This document shows positions 31,988 to 41,001 of a stretch of DNA of 41,968 bases, in pieces. Source of the stretch: Reyranella sp. (GTDB lineage: Bacteria; Pseudomonadota; Alphaproteobacteria; Reyranellales; Reyranellaceae); the NCBI GenBank assembly GCA_030684475.1, contig JAUXWB010000180.1, forward strand, positions 1 through 41,968, read 5' to 3'. Numbering within the stretch: position 1 is the stretch's first letter; each line of letters begins with the position of its first letter. The notes beneath the pieces are model-generated. The model did no database searches. It saw nothing but the letters and a program-made list of their open reading frames with translations, and was not told the origin of the DNA. The translations under genes and the position numbers were made by a program.

Positions 31988-34900
31988 ATGGCAGCGACGC
32001 TTGCTCCGGCGCCTTTCGGCGCCAAGGAGATCTTCCGGTACGCGCGAATCAGACAGCCTAGGATCATCGACATCGTCCTGCGTGCGCGAGGTTCATCCCG
32101 CCTCAAGGCGATAGTCGACAGGCCCGCCGCGGAGCGCGCGGCCTGGGCGCGTGACCAGATCAAGTCCGACCAGGCTGTCCGCAGCGAGGCGGATTTGCGA
32201 TTCGACTATTTCGCCCACCTTTCGATCAAGGCGCTGCCCGTCGACCGGTTGCCGTCGCGTAAGGTCGTCCGCGACCCAATCGCGTTCGCCAGTGCCGGGT
32301 TCGATTCGGACAAGAACCGCCGTGCCGACCTCGACAACTGCCTGGCCTCGCTGTTCGCCTTCAAGATTCTGCGGGACGAAGAAAATGCCGCTGCGGTGGG
32401 TCGGCTGCTGAGGTTCGTGGAACTCTTTCCCGAACTCCACCGTGTCGACGAAGAGCGCGACTATCCGAATGCGGTGCTGACCAAGATCGAAATCAAGGCA
32501 CCAGCACCGCCGCCGCCGCACGACCGACAGCCTGGGGTCGCCCGCGAACTCGCGGCGGACGTCGGAAAATTGGCCCGCCATGTCGAGACCCTGTGGGCAG
32601 CGCGCAACAAGCGCCTGGCGACCCAGCGAGCGGAACTCAACGAGCGCTACCGGCAAATCATGACTATGCCGCTCGTGGACGCCGGCACCGCCAAGACAAG
32701 TACGGCCAAGGGCAAGCGTGCGAAGACCAGCGCCCGCACGTCGTCTCTCCTGTCGGCCCGCATCAAGGAGCGCCGGGACAATCTGGTCGCGCTGCGGGCG
32801 GATTATCGGACGTCAACCAACGCCTTGACGCTCGGAGCCGTGCTCGACATGCCTCCGAAGCAGCTTTCCGGCAACGCCACCGCCGCCGCCAAACTTGTAG
32901 TCGTGCAACGTGAAACCAAGGCGCTCCTCGAAAAGCACGGCATCGAGGCCGAAGCCTTTGTCGAGGTGTACCAGCAGGTCGTCGCCAAGGCGGACGCGCT
33001 CGGCGTCAAGGCCAGCACGGCGGCCGACACCGACTGCTACGCGGAGAACCCGCGCCTGATGTTCGGCGACACGGTCCGCGTGCTGGGCCACGCCGACCTG
33101 GTCCGGGTCGACGAGACGTTCGTAGAGTACAGCGTCGGCGAGATCAGCTACGTCGAGAACATCCTGCCCGGCGAGATCAAGAAGCGCGAAGTCAAGAGCA
33201 CCAAGTACTTCGAGGAAGTGACCGAGACTACGATCGAGGAGACCAGCGACACCTCAAGTGAATCCAGCGTCACGACCAAGCAGGATCTCGGTTCCCAAAT
33301 CGCCACGGAACTCGCGGCCCACATGAACAGTGAGAGCTCTGTTTCCGCGAGCGGCTCCGGCGGCGGGACGATCGGTGTGGTTGATTTCCAGGGCGCCGGA
33401 CAAGCCGCCGCCAGCCTCAATGTCGGGGTCGATGCGAACCTGACAACTGAGAATACCTCGAATTTCTCCCAGGAGATCATCAGCAAGGCGATCGAGAAGA
33501 CGAAGTCGAGTTCGATCGAACGGCGGCTGACGCGGTCCTATTCGCTGCACGAGACGTTGCACAGCCACAGTGTGGACAACACCTTGGGGGACGACATCAA
33601 GGCGCGCAACGGCATCTACTGTTTCCTCGACAAGCACGTGTGCCTGACCGAGACCGTGTACGGCAAGCGGCTGTTCGTCATGGCGAACCTGCGCTTGCCT
33701 GGCCGTAACCTCCTGTGTGAGCGCGAGCAGCGCCTGCAGCTTGGTCTCAGCGAGCTGGGACAGCGTCCACAATTCGATATCACGGTCGACCAGATCCAGC
33801 CCGACACCTACAAGACGCTGGTCGGGCAGTTCAAGGCGTCGAACGTTTCGCCGCCGCCGCCGCCGATCCAGACGATTGCCAAAACCTACAAGACCGACAA
33901 CACCAACGCCAATGCCGAAAAGCAGGGTATCGACCCGAAGAAGGTGGCCGATGCGCTGACCCCCTTCTTCGAGCAGTACAAGCGCTTCCTCATCACCGAC
34001 AACATCCGGTTGCCGGACGGCTACGAGGTCCGCGAGGTAACGGCGACCATCAACCATGGACGCAACGGGATCAGCGTTCCGGCGCACCTGCCGCTGAAGT
34101 TCGTCGGCGCAGCGTTGGGTGCCGGCTTCACATTGGCGAGCAGCGCAAGTCTTGCCAACTATGCGTCGTTTGTGACGGTGCCGCTCGCGCTTTACCAGTT
34201 CGAGTACGGCATATCCCCGTTGCTCCACTACAACACCGACTCGTCAAATGTTTCGTTGTGCCTTGGCAACGAGACGCAGGACTCGCCGTACTTCTTCTTC
34301 GAACCCGAGTTTCTGATGGACGAGATCCTCAATGCATTCGGGAGTTTTCTGCAAAATGCGCCAGATCTGCTGGCCACCATCGAGATCAGCGCCGGGGAAC
34401 TGCTTACTCAACTCAAGAACAAGGCTGCGGAGGTGCCGGACAAGGTCCGCGACGTCGTGCAGGACGTAATCAACAAACTGATCGAGAACGTCAAGAACGC
34501 CCTGAGCAACGTCAGCATCCGCGGCTCCATCAGGCAGGGATTCCGGGCGACATTCAACGATCTGTCGGCAAGCCTGGTAGACGCCCAAAAACTCATCGAT
34601 CTCGGGACGGGTCTGGGTGACATGTTCGAGCCGCTGAAGGCCTTCATCACCGGTGTGATCAATCTTCTTCGCGAGGGAATGCAGAACGCGCTCATCGACT
34701 TGTTCGCGTTCGTGGCGTCGCTGTCCGAAAATTCACAGGTGCTGCCGTTCGGCAACGTCGCCGGCATCCGAGGCGAGCTTCCACTTTCCGTCAACGCCGT
34801 TGCGATCCATCCCGGGATCACGATCAACGTGGTAGCATCCTTGTCGCGCAGCGACGAGGCGCTCGACAAGTGGCGGCTCGAGACTTTCGACGCTCTGTAC

Positions 34901-35503
34901 CAGGCGTACCTCCAGCAGCTCGCCGACTACGAGACCAAGGCAATGATGCTAAGCAAGGTTGATCGCGTTGCTCGATCGCCCGCAACCCTTCGCAGGGAGG
35001 AGGTGATCGCGATGAAGGAGCTGGTCCTCCACGCGTTGAACAACCTCCACGGGCCGGCTGACAGCGAATACAGCTTTGACAGGATCAATTTTTTCGAGAA
35101 CGCACTCGATTGGGGAAATATGAGCTTCCGGCTGTTCAATTACGGCCCGAACGTTTCCGAGCTCGAGAAGGAGAAGCGCGGCGTGTTCGGCGGCATTGAC
35201 GACCGGCGCCGGGCGTTTCTCAAGGCGGGGTGGGCCCAGGTGTTGATCCCAGCCCAGGCCGACCTGCGCCTCGAGCAGAAAGTGGGTCAATATTTCGTTG
35301 ACGGCACGTTCGACCTCGAAAGCGGCTTTGGCATCGACGAGCTGACCGCCCTTTATCAGGAGCTGATCAACGACCGGGCGCGGATCGCCAACGGACCGAC
35401 GCCGCAGCCGATCGGCCACGAGGTGCTGCCGACTGACTTCATCTACATATCGGAGGAACTCCCGGTCAACGATAGGTCGCCGTGCGGACTTCCGATCGCG
35501 TAA
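31988..35503 (+). CDS. Very large protein of unknown function (1171 residues)
   Basis: First gene of a three-gene operon. ATG 31988 is preferred (G-rich site just upstream). An ATG at 31874 would add 38 residues. Residues 1-360 are hydrophilic and helical. Around 367-440 is a core I recognise from giant uncharacterised bacterial proteins: LGHADLVRVDETFVEYSVGE then ISYVENILPGE and a T/S/E-rich helix (TTIEETSDTSSESS). A Gly/Ser-rich stretch and a Pro-run (~620) follow, then a moderately hydrophobic region (VGAALGAGFTLASSASLANY, ~700) and amphipathic helices (~800-900). Near the end NFFENALDWGNMSFRLFNYG (~1035) and FLKAGWAQVLIPAQADLRLE (~1076) match the same group. There is no signal peptide and no enzyme motif. 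The length and plan suggest a structural or scaffold role, but that is inference. Confidence 0.85.
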   Translation: MAATLAPAPFGAKEIFRYARIRQPRIIDIVLRARGSSRLKAIVDRPAAERAAWARDQIKSDQAVRSEADLRFDYFAHLSIKALPVDRLPSRKVVRDPIAFASAGFDSDKNRRADLDNCLASLFAFKILRDEENAAAVGRLLRFVELFPELHRVDEERDYPNAVLTKIEIKAPAPPPPHDRQPGVARELAADVGKLARHVETLWAARNKRLATQRAELNERYRQIMTMPLVDAGTAKTSTAKGKRAKTSARTSSLLSARIKERRDNLVALRADYRTSTNALTLGAVLDMPPKQLSGNATAAAKLVVVQRETKALLEKHGIEAEAFVEVYQQVVAKADALGVKASTAADTDCYAENPRLMFGDTVRVLGHADLVRVDETFVEYSVGEISYVENILPGEIKKREVKSTKYFEEVTETTIEETSDTSSESSVTTKQDLGSQIATELAAHMNSESSVSASGSGGGTIGVVDFQGAGQAAASLNVGVDANLTTENTSNFSQEIISKAIEKTKSSSIERRLTRSYSLHETLHSHSVDNTLGDDIKARNGIYCFLDKHVCLTETVYGKRLFVMANLRLPGRNLLCEREQRLQLGLSELGQRPQFDITVDQIQPDTYKTLVGQFKASNVSPPPPPIQTIAKTYKTDNTNANAEKQGIDPKKVADALTPFFEQYKRFLITDNIRLPDGYEVREVTATINHGRNGISVPAHLPLKFVGAALGAGFTLASSASLANYASFVTVPLALYQFEYGISPLLHYNTDSSNVSLCLGNETQDSPYFFFEPEFLMDEILNAFGSFLQNAPDLLATIEISAGELLTQLKNKAAEVPDKVRDVVQDVINKLIENVKNALSNVSIRGSIRQGFRATFNDLSASLVDAQKLIDLGTGLGDMFEPLKAFITGVINLLREGMQNALIDLFAFVASLSENSQVLPFGNVAGIRGELPLSVNAVAIHPGITINVVASLSRSDEALDKWRLETFDALYQAYLQQLADYETKAMMLSKVDRVARSPATLRREEVIAMKELVLHALNNLHGPADSEYSFDRINFFENALDWGNMSFRLFNYGPNVSELEKEKRGVFGGIDDRRRAFLKAGWAQVLIPAQADLRLEQKVGQYFVDGTFDLESGFGIDELTALYQELINDRARIANGPTPQPIGHEVLPTDFIYISEELPVNDRSPCGLPIA

Positions 35504-35516
35504 GCAGTGATCGCCC

Positions 35517-36950
35517 GTGAAGGTCCGGCCCCTAGAGTTCAGTGCAAAGAAGGACCCGGAGTCGCTCGAACTCTCGACGGGTCCTGGACCGGAACCGGAG
35601 CCGCCCGACGATGCTCCGCGTGTCACGGTGATGTTCGCACCGCCGCCACTGGTCGAGGGCGGTAAGGCGGGCGCGCCCCGTGAATACGATTTTGTGGTCG
35701 CCGAGCCCAACCTCGCCCTGGCGATGGAGCGCACCGTGCGCGCGATATACGTGCTTTATGGTTCAGCCGGCCTAGCCAGTTTTTGGCAGCAACTCCCAGT
35801 GGCGCGCCATACCGGCGGCGCACCCGCGGGCGGCCAACGCGAGTGGAGCGAGGACGACAGCGCGGTGGCGCTACGTGACGAGTTCACGAAGCAGAGCGAA
35901 GTATTGTACAATCGAACAGAGCCCGCGCTCGAGATCATTCGTCGTACGGCGACCGCGGTGGCCCTCGAGCGTGTGCTGGAAGCCAGGCGCGTGCTCGACG
36001 GCGAGCGCCAGCGGTACGTCCTCGGTGGCGCACTTGTCGGCCGCCCCGAGGAGCAGACCCTCAAAGGCAAGGGACTCGATGGCCTCGTAGTAGTGCTGAT
36101 CGCGATCGACGCGAGCCGGCGCGCCGTTCGTGCCTCGCAGCAGCGTCTACGCCGAGAGGAGATGACCGCTCGGCGACGCGAGGTGAACGAGGGGCGCCTC
36201 TACGGTTTGGTCGGCATAGGGAAACGGCCCCGATACTCGAATGCGATGGGGCGCGATCTCCGAACTCTCATCCACGCCAATCCCATAAAGGTCGCCAACG
36301 ACGACGTCCTGCAGCATCAGACGTCTTTTCTGACCTGGGTGGACGGCATGGCTTCCCGCTACCCGGTCCTTCATCGGATCTGGAGTGCGAAGGAAATCGA
36401 GGAAGTGATTGACGAAGCATTGCGTCGCAAGGAGGACCCTGCTCTCGCGCTCAAGAGATCGACGGCATTGCGCAACCTAGTCATCAGCGCCCTTGCCACG
36501 ACCAAGGCTGCTTCAGATCGGGTCATGCTGCAGGTCAAGAAGCCGGAATTTGATCCATGGAGATATCCGCCGCTGGTCGACGAGGCGCTGCGCCGGCTCG
36601 GCGTGCCGCCGGTGACCGTCGAAGGCCAGGCAGCGGACGAAAAAGTCGCCGCCGCAGATTCGCATTGGATATCCGATCTCAGCGCGACCTGCAGCAATTT
36701 CGAGATGGCGGCATCCACATTGGGTATGGCGCCGCCGATCCTGATAACGGCCGCGACCGTCAACCTACTCCTGGGCGCCGCCGACTGGTTTCGCGAGACA
36801 TGGCGAGATGAGGAGGATCGCGACGCCTTCAACTGTTCGTTCAATCCCGCCGAGAGCTTCGCGGCGGAGCCGTCGTCGACCATCTGGTCGGTGGTCGCGC
36901 TGGCCCTCCTGTTGCTGCAGGCGGCCGACTTTGCCCTGCTTGTTGTCTAG
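35517..36950 (+). CDS. Unrecognised protein with C-terminal membrane helices (477 residues)
   Basis: Second gene of the large-protein operon, starting with GTG at 35517, 13 bases after the preceding stop. The N-terminal 60 residues are Pro/acid-rich. The middle is helical and charged (ATAVALERVLEARRVLDGER; AIDASRRAVRASQQRLRREE). Residues ~400-420 (MAPPILITAATVNLLLGAAD) and the extreme C terminus (TIWSVVALALLLLQAADFAL) are hydrophobic, so the protein is likely tail-anchored. No family or catalytic motif was found. The operon partners suggest it places the complex at the membrane. Confidence 0.72.
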   Translation: MKVRPLEFSAKKDPESLELSTGPGPEPEPPDDAPRVTVMFAPPPLVEGGKAGAPREYDFVVAEPNLALAMERTVRAIYVLYGSAGLASFWQQLPVARHTGGAPAGGQREWSEDDSAVALRDEFTKQSEVLYNRTEPALEIIRRTATAVALERVLEARRVLDGERQRYVLGGALVGRPEEQTLKGKGLDGLVVVLIAIDASRRAVRASQQRLRREEMTARRREVNEGRLYGLVGIGKRPRYSNAMGRDLRTLIHANPIKVANDDVLQHQTSFLTWVDGMASRYPVLHRIWSAKEIEEVIDEALRRKEDPALALKRSTALRNLVISALATTKAASDRVMLQVKKPEFDPWRYPPLVDEALRRLGVPPVTVEGQAADEKVAAADSHWISDLSATCSNFEMAASTLGMAPPILITAATVNLLLGAADWFRETWRDEEDRDAFNCSFNPAESFAAEPSSTIWSVVALALLLLQAADFALLVV

Positions 36951-36961
36951 GACCGCCGACA

Positions 36962-38212
36962 ATGGCCCGACGGAATCCCGCGAAACGATCCAGATCGAGA
37001 AGGCGCCTGCCGACGTTCATGCACGGCTCGAGCAACCGAATTCCGGTCGGCGCCTACCGTCACATCTTTGACCACATACCGGCCGACGCCGCCGACGGCC
37101 ACGCCTTACTCAAGCGTTTCCTGTCGGCCGCGCGCGCCAGCGATATCAGTCACACCGAAGGGGCTCGGGCAGCCGCGGAATTGCTGGACTGGGTTGGCGC
37201 GCAGAAATGGGACTCCAAGATCGCGGCAAAGTTCGAGACCGAAGTTGCCCAGCAGTTCCTGAGCGGAAGGTACGCCCGTGCGGTGATCAACCCTCAACTC
37301 GCCAACCTCGTGAAAGCGGTCGAGAAGCTGGATCCAAGGGCGGCGGACGAGGCATGGCGCCGCCTGGAGGCACACCTGTGGCGTCTCGGCTCGTCCGGGG
37401 ATCACGTTGCGTTTCGGGCCTTCATGCGACTGCACGACAGCCTCGGCCCAGGAGATCCGGGATGGAAGAGGGTTGTCGAGCGGCTTCAGAAGAATCCCGA
37501 GAAGATCGCGGAGGAGGGGAAGAAGTTACGCGATGCGATGCGCAGGCTCGAAGACATGGCGGAGAGCCCGGAACGCACGGCACTTCTCGACACTGTCAAG
37601 TCGGCGCGCGGGATCCAATCCAGCATCAAGGGCATGCTATGTGAGATCTATGCAGCGCGGTGGCCGCCTCTGCAGCGCGCGGTCAAGGAGTCACTCGATG
37701 ACGCCCGAACTGTCGCCCACAACCTTGGTGGAAACTGGGAGGCGCTGCATGTCGTCGGCGACATCAAGATCAACGGCAAGGACGCCTACGATCAGGCGGT
37801 GATCCTTGTGAATTGGCACGACAATTCCGTCATTGTCCACACCGCCGTGCAGATCAAGGCCGAACGCGGCAAGCTGTCGGTATTCGAGCAGCTCGGGAAT
37901 GACATAAGAAGGGAAAGGGTCGACGTGTCGAAGTTGCCGGCCGCTATGAACGAGGCCGCTTCCGGGCGCGTCACCGGCCCAGTCGGCAGTTTCGCGATCG
38001 ATGGCCGCACGGAGGCTTTCAAGCTCGTGCTGCCGCTCGACGGCATGGAGACGCAGCGCTACGTCGCCTTTGCCGAAGGGGCGACCTTGGGACGTGCCGA
38101 GGCCAAGGAGCTTGCCGACCTCGGCGTCGAAGTGATGGCTATGCCTGTCGATCTTTCCATGAACTCGCTTGATGCGCTGGCCATCCAGGTCATGATTGGC
38201 GCCGCAAAATAA
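36962..38212 (+). CDS. Unrecognised protein with possible nuclease-like C terminus (416 residues)
   Basis: Third gene of the operon, starting 11 bases after the previous stop. A very basic N terminus (RRNPAKRSRSRRR) leads into a helical region (to ~215). The C-terminal ~200 residues begin SIKGMLCEIYAARW, then have GDIKINGKDAYDQAVILVNW and VHTAVQIKAERGKLSVFEQL. An early Glu, an Asp before a beta strand and Q-x-K on the next strand recall the PD-(D/E)xK nuclease fold, also seen in polymorphic toxins. This reading is tentative, and no family was recognised. No immunity gene is evident downstream. Confidence 0.7.
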   Translation: MARRNPAKRSRSRRRLPTFMHGSSNRIPVGAYRHIFDHIPADAADGHALLKRFLSAARASDISHTEGARAAAELLDWVGAQKWDSKIAAKFETEVAQQFLSGRYARAVINPQLANLVKAVEKLDPRAADEAWRRLEAHLWRLGSSGDHVAFRAFMRLHDSLGPGDPGWKRVVERLQKNPEKIAEEGKKLRDAMRRLEDMAESPERTALLDTVKSARGIQSSIKGMLCEIYAARWPPLQRAVKESLDDARTVAHNLGGNWEALHVVGDIKINGKDAYDQAVILVNWHDNSVIVHTAVQIKAERGKLSVFEQLGNDIRRERVDVSKLPAAMNEAASGRVTGPVGSFAIDGRTEAFKLVLPLDGMETQRYVAFAEGATLGRAEAKELADLGVEVMAMPVDLSMNSLDALAIQVMIGAAK

Positions 38213-38286
38213 CGTCAAGGACTCGGACTTCCGCCTCGCGACGTTGGACAGGCAGGCGAAGTCTTTCCTCAGGCTTCCTATGGCTG

Positions 38287-38316
38287 TTGCCCGTTCTCCC
38301 CGCCGGCTCCTACAGT
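38287..38316 (+). promoter_or_regulatory. Promoter of decayed ABC transporter
   Basis: TTGCCC (38287-38292), an 18-base spacer and TACAGT (38311-38316). The block GCTGTTGCCCG...CTCCTAC-GTC is shared with the promoter at 41002, which supports both. The -10 falls in the loop of the 38297-38326 hairpin. Confidence 0.45.
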
Positions 38317-38326
38317 CCGGCGGGGA
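38297..38326. repeat. GC-rich inverted repeat
   Basis: TCCCCGCCGG (38297-38306) and CCGGCGGGGA (38317-38326) are exact complements around a ten-base loop, 85 bases after the large-protein operon. It could end that operon's transcript, though no T-run follows, or form an operator over the adjacent promoter. Confidence 0.5.
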
Positions 38327-38344
38327 ATCAAAGAAGGGGCTCAT

Positions 38345-39106
38345 ATGGACATCCGTAAATTGAACCGACGCTAGGCCGTGTCGCTGCTGGGAGGCGCTGC
38401 CGCTGCCGCCGGTCCGGCGTTCGGCCCTGCATTCGCTCAAACCGAGCCGCCCAAGCCCGCGCAGATCGTGGCCAATCTTTCCGGCGGGTCGATGGACACA
38501 GCCATGCGCAAGGCCTTCTTCAACGGCTTCGAGAAGAAGTATCGCATCAGGGCCGTCGAGACGAGTCCGACCGACAATCTCAAGTTCGCGCTGATCGCCG
38601 AAGGCGTGCCGAAGGACAAGCTCTACCCCATCGACTTCGACCGCGCCTTCAAGAATCTCGACCAGATCAAGCCTGCCGTCACCGTGTGGTGGTCGACCGG
38701 CCAGCAGCCGGCGCAGCTCCTGCTCGACAAGGAGGTCGTGCTGGCGATCGGCTGGAACGGCCGCTTCTACGACATCATCAAGAAGGGCGCGCCGATCGAG
38801 ATCGAATGGAACGAGGGCACACTGAAGCAAGGCAGCTTCATCATCCCCGGGAGTGCCAAGAATCTCTACTGGGCGCAGAAGATGCTGGCCGAGCTCTCGA
38901 TCCCGCAGCAGCAGGCGGTCTATGCCTCCGAGTTCGGCTACTCCGGCCTCAATCTCGAATCTCTGAACTTCGTCGACGCCAAGGTGAAGCCCTACCTGCC
39001 GCCCCAGTATCTCGACAAGCAGTTCTGGGTCAGCGACGCGTGGTACGCCGACAACGGCGCCAAAGCGGCGGAATTGTGGAATGCCTGGATGCTGAAGAAG
39101 GCCTAA
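38345..39106 (+). pseudogene. ABC transporter substrate-binding protein, degraded
   Basis: Remains of a spermidine/putrescine-type (PotD-like) periplasmic binding protein. From ATG 38345 the peptide MDIRKLNRR is followed by TAG (38372-38374) and then AVSLLGGAAAAAGPAFGPAF. This is a Tat signal whose expected Gln after RR (CAG) has become a stop. After the N-terminal GFEKKYRIRAVETSPTD the sequence jumps to NLKFALIAEGVPKDKLYPID. About 100 residues normally between these blocks are missing, so there is also an internal deletion. The rest (VWWSTGQQPAQLLLDKEVVL, ending LWNAWMLKKA) is intact. Translation from GTG 38378 would lack the twin Arg motif. Confidence 0.82.
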
Positions 39107-39129
39107 GCGGAAGAAGGCCTAAGCGGAGC

Positions 39130-39510
39130 GTGGTGTCGGGCGGCGTTGAAGGATCGGCCGAGCTCCGGATCGAGGGAGCGGCCAAGCGGTTCGGCGAGCT
39201 GGCGGCACTCGACGGCGTTTCATTGCAAGTGGTGCGCGGCGAGCTGCTGACCATCCTCGGCCCCAGCGGCTCGGGCAAGACGACGCTGCTGGAGATCGTG
39301 GCCGGCTTCGAGAAACCCGACGCCGGATCGGTCAGGATCGACGGCGTCGAGATCACCGCCCTGCCGCCGGCCCGGCGCGACATCGGCATGTGCGGCTACG
39401 CCGTGCTGTGGAACGCTTTCAAGCGTCTGGCGGCGGGCTGTTCGCCCACGCAAAAGACGGCGCAGTTCAGCGGCACCGCGGCGCGGGTCTACAAGCTGGC
39501 GCTTCCCTAG
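39130..39510 (+). pseudogene. ABC ATPase truncated and fused to amidohydrolase tail
   Basis: From GTG 39130 the first ~85 residues are an ABC ATPase N terminus (LRIEGAAKRFGELAALDGVS, Walker A GPSGSGKTT, GFEKPDAGSVRIDGVEITAL, PPARRDIGM). At GM, where VFQ-type Q-loop sequence should follow, it switches in frame to CGYAVLWNAFKRLAAGCS and ends KLALP, the C terminus of the 30770 amidohydrolase. Signature, Walker B and switch His are absent, so it cannot hydrolyse ATP. The junction lies on GGCATG, shared by both parents. It follows the binding-protein pseudogene by 23 bases, and no permease is left. Confidence 0.88.
39385..39510 (+). repeat. Direct repeat copy B (amidohydrolase 3' end)
   Basis: A 126-base copy of the amidohydrolase 3' end, same orientation as copy A at 31694-31819, with about eight differences clustered in the last 80 bases. 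It supplies the C terminus and stop of the truncated ATPase. The substitutions show the copies have diverged since duplication or came from a related paralogue. Confidence 0.9.
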
Positions 39511-39513
39511 GCG

Positions 39514-40953
39514 TCAGGGCGCGAAACCGGGCGGAAAGAGTGCCGAGGCGTGGGTCTCGGCGTCGAAGGCCTCGGCGAGCCTGATCAGATGCGCCTCGGC
39601 GTACCACGGCGCCACGAACTGGAGGCCGATCGGCAGGCCGGCCTTCGATTGGCCGAACGGAATGCTGATCGCGGGATGGCCGGTCATGTTGAAGGGGATG
39701 GTGTAGGTGTACCAGGCCGCGCGCAGGTCGCCGATCGGCTTGCCGTCGACCACCAGCGGCGCGAACTGGTCCTGGGTGGCGAGCGGCGCCGGCGTGGCCA
39801 CCGTCGGCGTCAGCAGGAGGTCGCAGTCGCCGAACAGCCGCTGCACCGACTTGTAGGCGGTGGTGCGGTCGGCCAACGCCCGGCGCAGCATGACGACGTC
39901 GATCGCCTCGCCCTCGTCGAGTGTCTTTGCGAACGATACGTCGAGATCGCCGCGCCGCGTCTTCAGGATCTCGCCGAAACGCTCGATCTGGTTGGCGCGC
40001 AGGATGATGCGGGCGACGTCGAGCTTCCAGTCGATCTCGCGGCCGTCCATCTCCCTGATCCGCGCGCCCTGCCGGTCGAGGAAGGCGAGGGCGGCGTCGA
40101 GCCGGGCCTCGGTGTCGGGATCGAGATAGCCGCCGGTCATGCGGCGGATGACGGTGACGCGCTGGCCGGCGATGGGAGACTGGCCGCCGTCCTGCGGCCA
40201 GGCGAAGGGCGTGCGGCCGATGGCGGCGGTCCAGGGATCGTCGGGATGGCCGCGCGACATCGAGGCGAGACCGGCGCCGAGATCGGCGGGATGGCGGGCC
40301 ATGACTCCGAGGTAGGTGAGCTGGCCGAACTGGTCGGGCGGCACCTCGTGCGGCACGCGGCCGAGCGTGGCTTTCAGGCCATAGACGCCGCAGCAGGCGG
40401 CGGGAATGCGGCCGGAACCGGCGCCGTCGGTCGACATGGCGATCGGCCCGACTCCCAGCGCCACCGAAACCGCGGCGCCGCCGCTCGAGCCGCCCGACGT
40501 GTGCGCGCGGTTCCACGGATTGCGCGTGATGCCGTGCAGGCGGCTGTCGGTCAGCACCTTGTGGCCGAACTCCGGCGTCGTGGTCTTGGCGAACAGCACG
40601 GCGTCGGCCGCCTTCCACTGGCCGATGGCGCTGGCGTCGACCGTGGGCACGTTGTCCTTCATGGTGAGCGAGGCGAAGGCGGTGCGCAGGCCCTTGGTCA
40701 GGATCAGGTCCTTGGCCGACACCGGCACCGCGGCCAGCGCGCCGAACTTGCCGCCTTGCTTGCGCCGCGCATCGAGCGCATCGGCCGTCTGGCGTGCGCC
40801 CTCGGCGTCGAGCGTGGCGATGGGGTTGAACGGCTCGGCGCGCTTGCAGCGTTCCAGCAATCCTTCGACGATGTCGCGGGCGGCGACCGTGCCGGAGGTG
40901 AAGGCCTTTACGAAGTCGGCGACGGGCCGGCCGGCGAAATCCTGTGCAGGCAA
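39514..40953 (-). CDS. Amidase (amidase-signature family)
   Basis: A 479-residue complete amidase-signature hydrolase. The triad is Lys81 (PVSAKDLI), cis-Ser156 (SGGSSGG) and nucleophile Ser180 (STDGAGSGR). The 75- and 24-residue spacings match the family. The C-terminal FNMTGHPAISIPFGQSKAGL is also typical. It acts on an unknown amide in the cytoplasm, as no signal peptide is visible. The stop lies three bases from the chimeric gene's end (convergent). It is divergent from the FAD oxidoreductase. It differs clearly from the amidase at the window's start, so it is not a recent duplicate. Confidence 0.92.
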   Translation of the reverse strand: MPAQDFAGRPVADFVKAFTSGTVAARDIVEGLLERCKRAEPFNPIATLDAEGARQTADALDARRKQGGKFGALAAVPVSAKDLILTKGLRTAFASLTMKDNVPTVDASAIGQWKAADAVLFAKTTTPEFGHKVLTDSRLHGITRNPWNRAHTSGGSSGGAAVSVALGVGPIAMSTDGAGSGRIPAACCGVYGLKATLGRVPHEVPPDQFGQLTYLGVMARHPADLGAGLASMSRGHPDDPWTAAIGRTPFAWPQDGGQSPIAGQRVTVIRRMTGGYLDPDTEARLDAALAFLDRQGARIREMDGREIDWKLDVARIILRANQIERFGEILKTRRGDLDVSFAKTLDEGEAIDVVMLRRALADRTTAYKSVQRLFGDCDLLLTPTVATPAPLATQDQFAPLVVDGKPIGDLRAAWYTYTIPFNMTGHPAISIPFGQSKAGLPIGLQFVAPWYAEAHLIRLAEAFDAETHASALFPPGFAP

Positions 40954-41001
40954 AAGATGGTCTCCCCTTTTTTCATTCCATGAGGTTATAGGCCATCGCT
41001 G

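Noticed and set aside
38372..38374. TAG read as pyrrolysine or a second recoding event
   Set aside because: It replaces the expected Gln of a Tat RRQ signal by a single C-to-T change, and the same gene has an internal deletion, so plain decay explains it.
31820..39384. Transposon or integrative element bounded by the 126-base repeats
   Set aside because: No transposase, integrase or terminal inverted repeats were seen. The repeats are gene 3' ends, better explained by duplication and deletion.
39550..40983. 477-codon open frame on the plus strand
   Set aside because: Exact antisense of the amidase, whose catalytic triad is intact. Composition (GVG, AGGD repeats) is typical of a shadow.
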